From NCBI RefSeq assembly GCF_040436345.1, contig NC_133230.1:21400197-21464196 (forward strand): 64,000 nucleotides of DNA, given 5' to 3'. A program made the translations under genes and the position numbers. The notes beneath the pieces are model-generated. The model had not been told where the DNA came from, ran no database searches, and saw only the letters and a list, made by a program, of their open reading frames with translations. Source of the stretch: Pagrus major. Taxonomy: Eukaryota; Chordata; Actinopteri; Spariformes; Sparidae. Shown here one piece after another: positions 61,469 through 64,000 of the stretch (its first letter is position 1; the number at the start of each line of letters is the position of its first letter).

Positions 61469-61560
61469 AGGGGCGGGCTTGTGTGATGTAAGGGGCGGGG
61501 TTTATACGCTTCAACCTATCAGGAAACTCGCTCTCTTCTTGTCTCGACTCCTATTGGTTA
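61469..61560 (+). promoter_or_regulatory. pcnx4: PCNX4 promoter candidates: GC boxes and inverted CCAAT
   Basis: Two GC boxes (GGGGCGGG near 61469 and 61492), a TTTATA-like motif at 61501 and an inverted CCAAT box (CTATTGGTTA, near 61550) precede a CpG-containing stretch with a good GTAAGT donor at 61720. This fits a housekeeping-type promoter and first exon of PCNX4. Confidence 0.6.
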
Positions 61561-61577
61561 CAATCTGTCTGTGTATC

Positions 61578-62662
61578 ATGCCGATGTTGCTTGGCTTTCA
61601 AGCGGTTAGCTCGCAGCTAATGTTATCGCTGGCGATTTCCGCCTTTTTCCCCCTAATACTGCCTGTATCGTCAAATATTACACAAAGCTTATCCGCGGTT
61701 GGCTGTTCTGCTGTTAAAGGTAAGTTTGTCTCACACAGGTGACACCGCAGGTTGCCAACCTACTGTTATTTACCTGCTAGTAATAGTAAGCTAACGGATA
61801 GTCAAGCTGAAAAGACTGCTAGCTAACAATAATAGAGCTAGCTAAGGTAAAGAGTCTCAGAGAGGTTCAGAAAACAGTTTACTTTTCGGCAATTACCTGG
61901 TTTGGCACGTAAGGTGTGAGTCGATGTGTCCCGTTACTATCTTGGACAGGTTAGCTCATGTTAGCGCATCCACAAGCTACTGCTTCTGTGGTATGTTTTT
62001 ATGGCATCTCAGCAGCTGTTGCTCATGTATCTCATTTTGTGCCATACCTTATAAACCGTATATTCGTGGTTTATTTGTTATTAAAACATCCCCTTTTAAA
62101 AGTCGGCTTGTTGTATGATGTGCTAACGACAATTTCATTAGCGTATATCAAGACAGCTAACTCACCTGATATTGAAGGATGCTCTGACATCAGATTGATG
62201 GAGAGATTAGGAGGTACCATAGGAGTAAGGCTTCAAAAACATGCCTGTCTTGGTGCAGTTAAATGGCTTTTGCAAATACAATTTATTTTATTTAGGGATC
62301 AAATAAACATTAAAATCCTATATGTTTATACATAAAATGTTATCAATTAGTGCTTATTCAGTTGATTGCAGAATTTATATTACATTTTCCTGATTTGGAA
62401 GAAGTTCTCATTAATTCCAATGCAATCCATGTACAGGCAGCAAATATTTGACAATATTTTGCAGAATATAATTTGTGATTTAACTCAAATTTGTATAATG
62501 TTACTCAGAAGAGGCACAGTCTAGGGCTACTGTTGTATGACAATGATGATGTGGTATTGGTGCATCTCTAGTTTGCTTGATAACAATAATTCCTCCATTG
62601 CAGGTAGCTTCATTGTGTATGAGACAATGAATGGGCACCCTCCTTCAGCTGTGTGGAGATGA
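61578..62662 (+). other. Spliced upstream ORF in the PCNX4 leader
   Basis: Exon 1 (ending 61719) joined to exon 2 (starting 62604) contains an ORF from ATG 61578 (or in-frame ATG 61620) to TGA 62660-62662: 66 (or 52) residues. The N-terminal part is strongly hydrophobic (LMLSLAISAFFPLILPV), then SSNITQS with a glycosylation sequon; the second exon adds GSFIVYETMNGHPPSAVWR. It ends 18 bases before the first PCNX4 ATG. Whether it is translated or conserved is unknown; the splice is inferred from consensus sites. Confidence 0.45.

Positions 62663-64000
<1,338 letters not shown>

Noticed and set aside
61152..61514. Minus-strand 120-codon ORF upstream of PCNX4
   Set aside because: Runs through a (TG)n tract and has no homology; it overlaps the promoter region.

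Overview
The window is vertebrate nuclear DNA, almost certainly from a ray-finned (percomorph-like) fish. The evidence is four multi-exon genes with GT-AG introns and vertebrate-type exon structure, fish-typical MITE families in the introns, and long (CA)n/(GT)n microsatellites. There is no sign of a prokaryotic or viral genome. I rebuilt the genes by hand, following splice sites and codon phase from exon to exon and comparing with human orthologues from memory; no search was run.

Layout. (1) About 1-18,482, plus strand: TDRD9, the Tudor-domain DExH-box RNA helicase of the germline piRNA pathway; 34 supported coding exons, with the 5' end lost or unclear at the left edge. (2) 18,483-19,790: tail-to-tail 3' UTRs of TDRD9 and RTN1. 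(3) 19,791-42,106, minus strand: RTN1 (reticulon-1), with a long RTN1-A form (9 coding exons, 735 codons) and a short RTN1-C form from an internal first exon at 27,503-27,563 (208 codons). Its large introns hold MITEs, a non-LTR tail, (AC)n tracts and possible internal promoters or enhancers. (4) 42,107-42,974: head-to-head RTN1/LRRC9 promoter interval. (5) 42,975-56,905, plus strand: LRRC9, 32 exons, 1,496 codons, complete and in frame throughout. (6) 56,906-62,603: intergenic DNA and the PCNX4 promoter and first intron. (7) 62,681-end, plus strand: the first three coding exons of PCNX4, cut by the window edge.

RTN1-LRRC9-PCNX4 is the same order and orientation as on human 14q23.1, which identifies RTN1 among the reticulons. 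TDRD9 beside RTN1 differs from human, where TDRD9 lies far away on 14q32. The genes do not form a pathway: TDRD9 acts in germline transposon silencing, RTN1 shapes tubular ER, LRRC9 is a poorly characterised leucine-rich-repeat protein, and PCNX4 is a multipass membrane protein.

I found no convincing undescribed biological system. The observations most worth checking are a (TG)n tract in place of the polypyrimidine tract before the in-frame Walker A exon of TDRD9; a spliced upstream ORF in PCNX4 encoding a signal-peptide-like 66-residue product; a one-base frame conflict near the 3' end of TDRD9; two GC-AG introns; a possible extra RTN1 first exon; and an intact-ended 960-bp piggyBac-type element.
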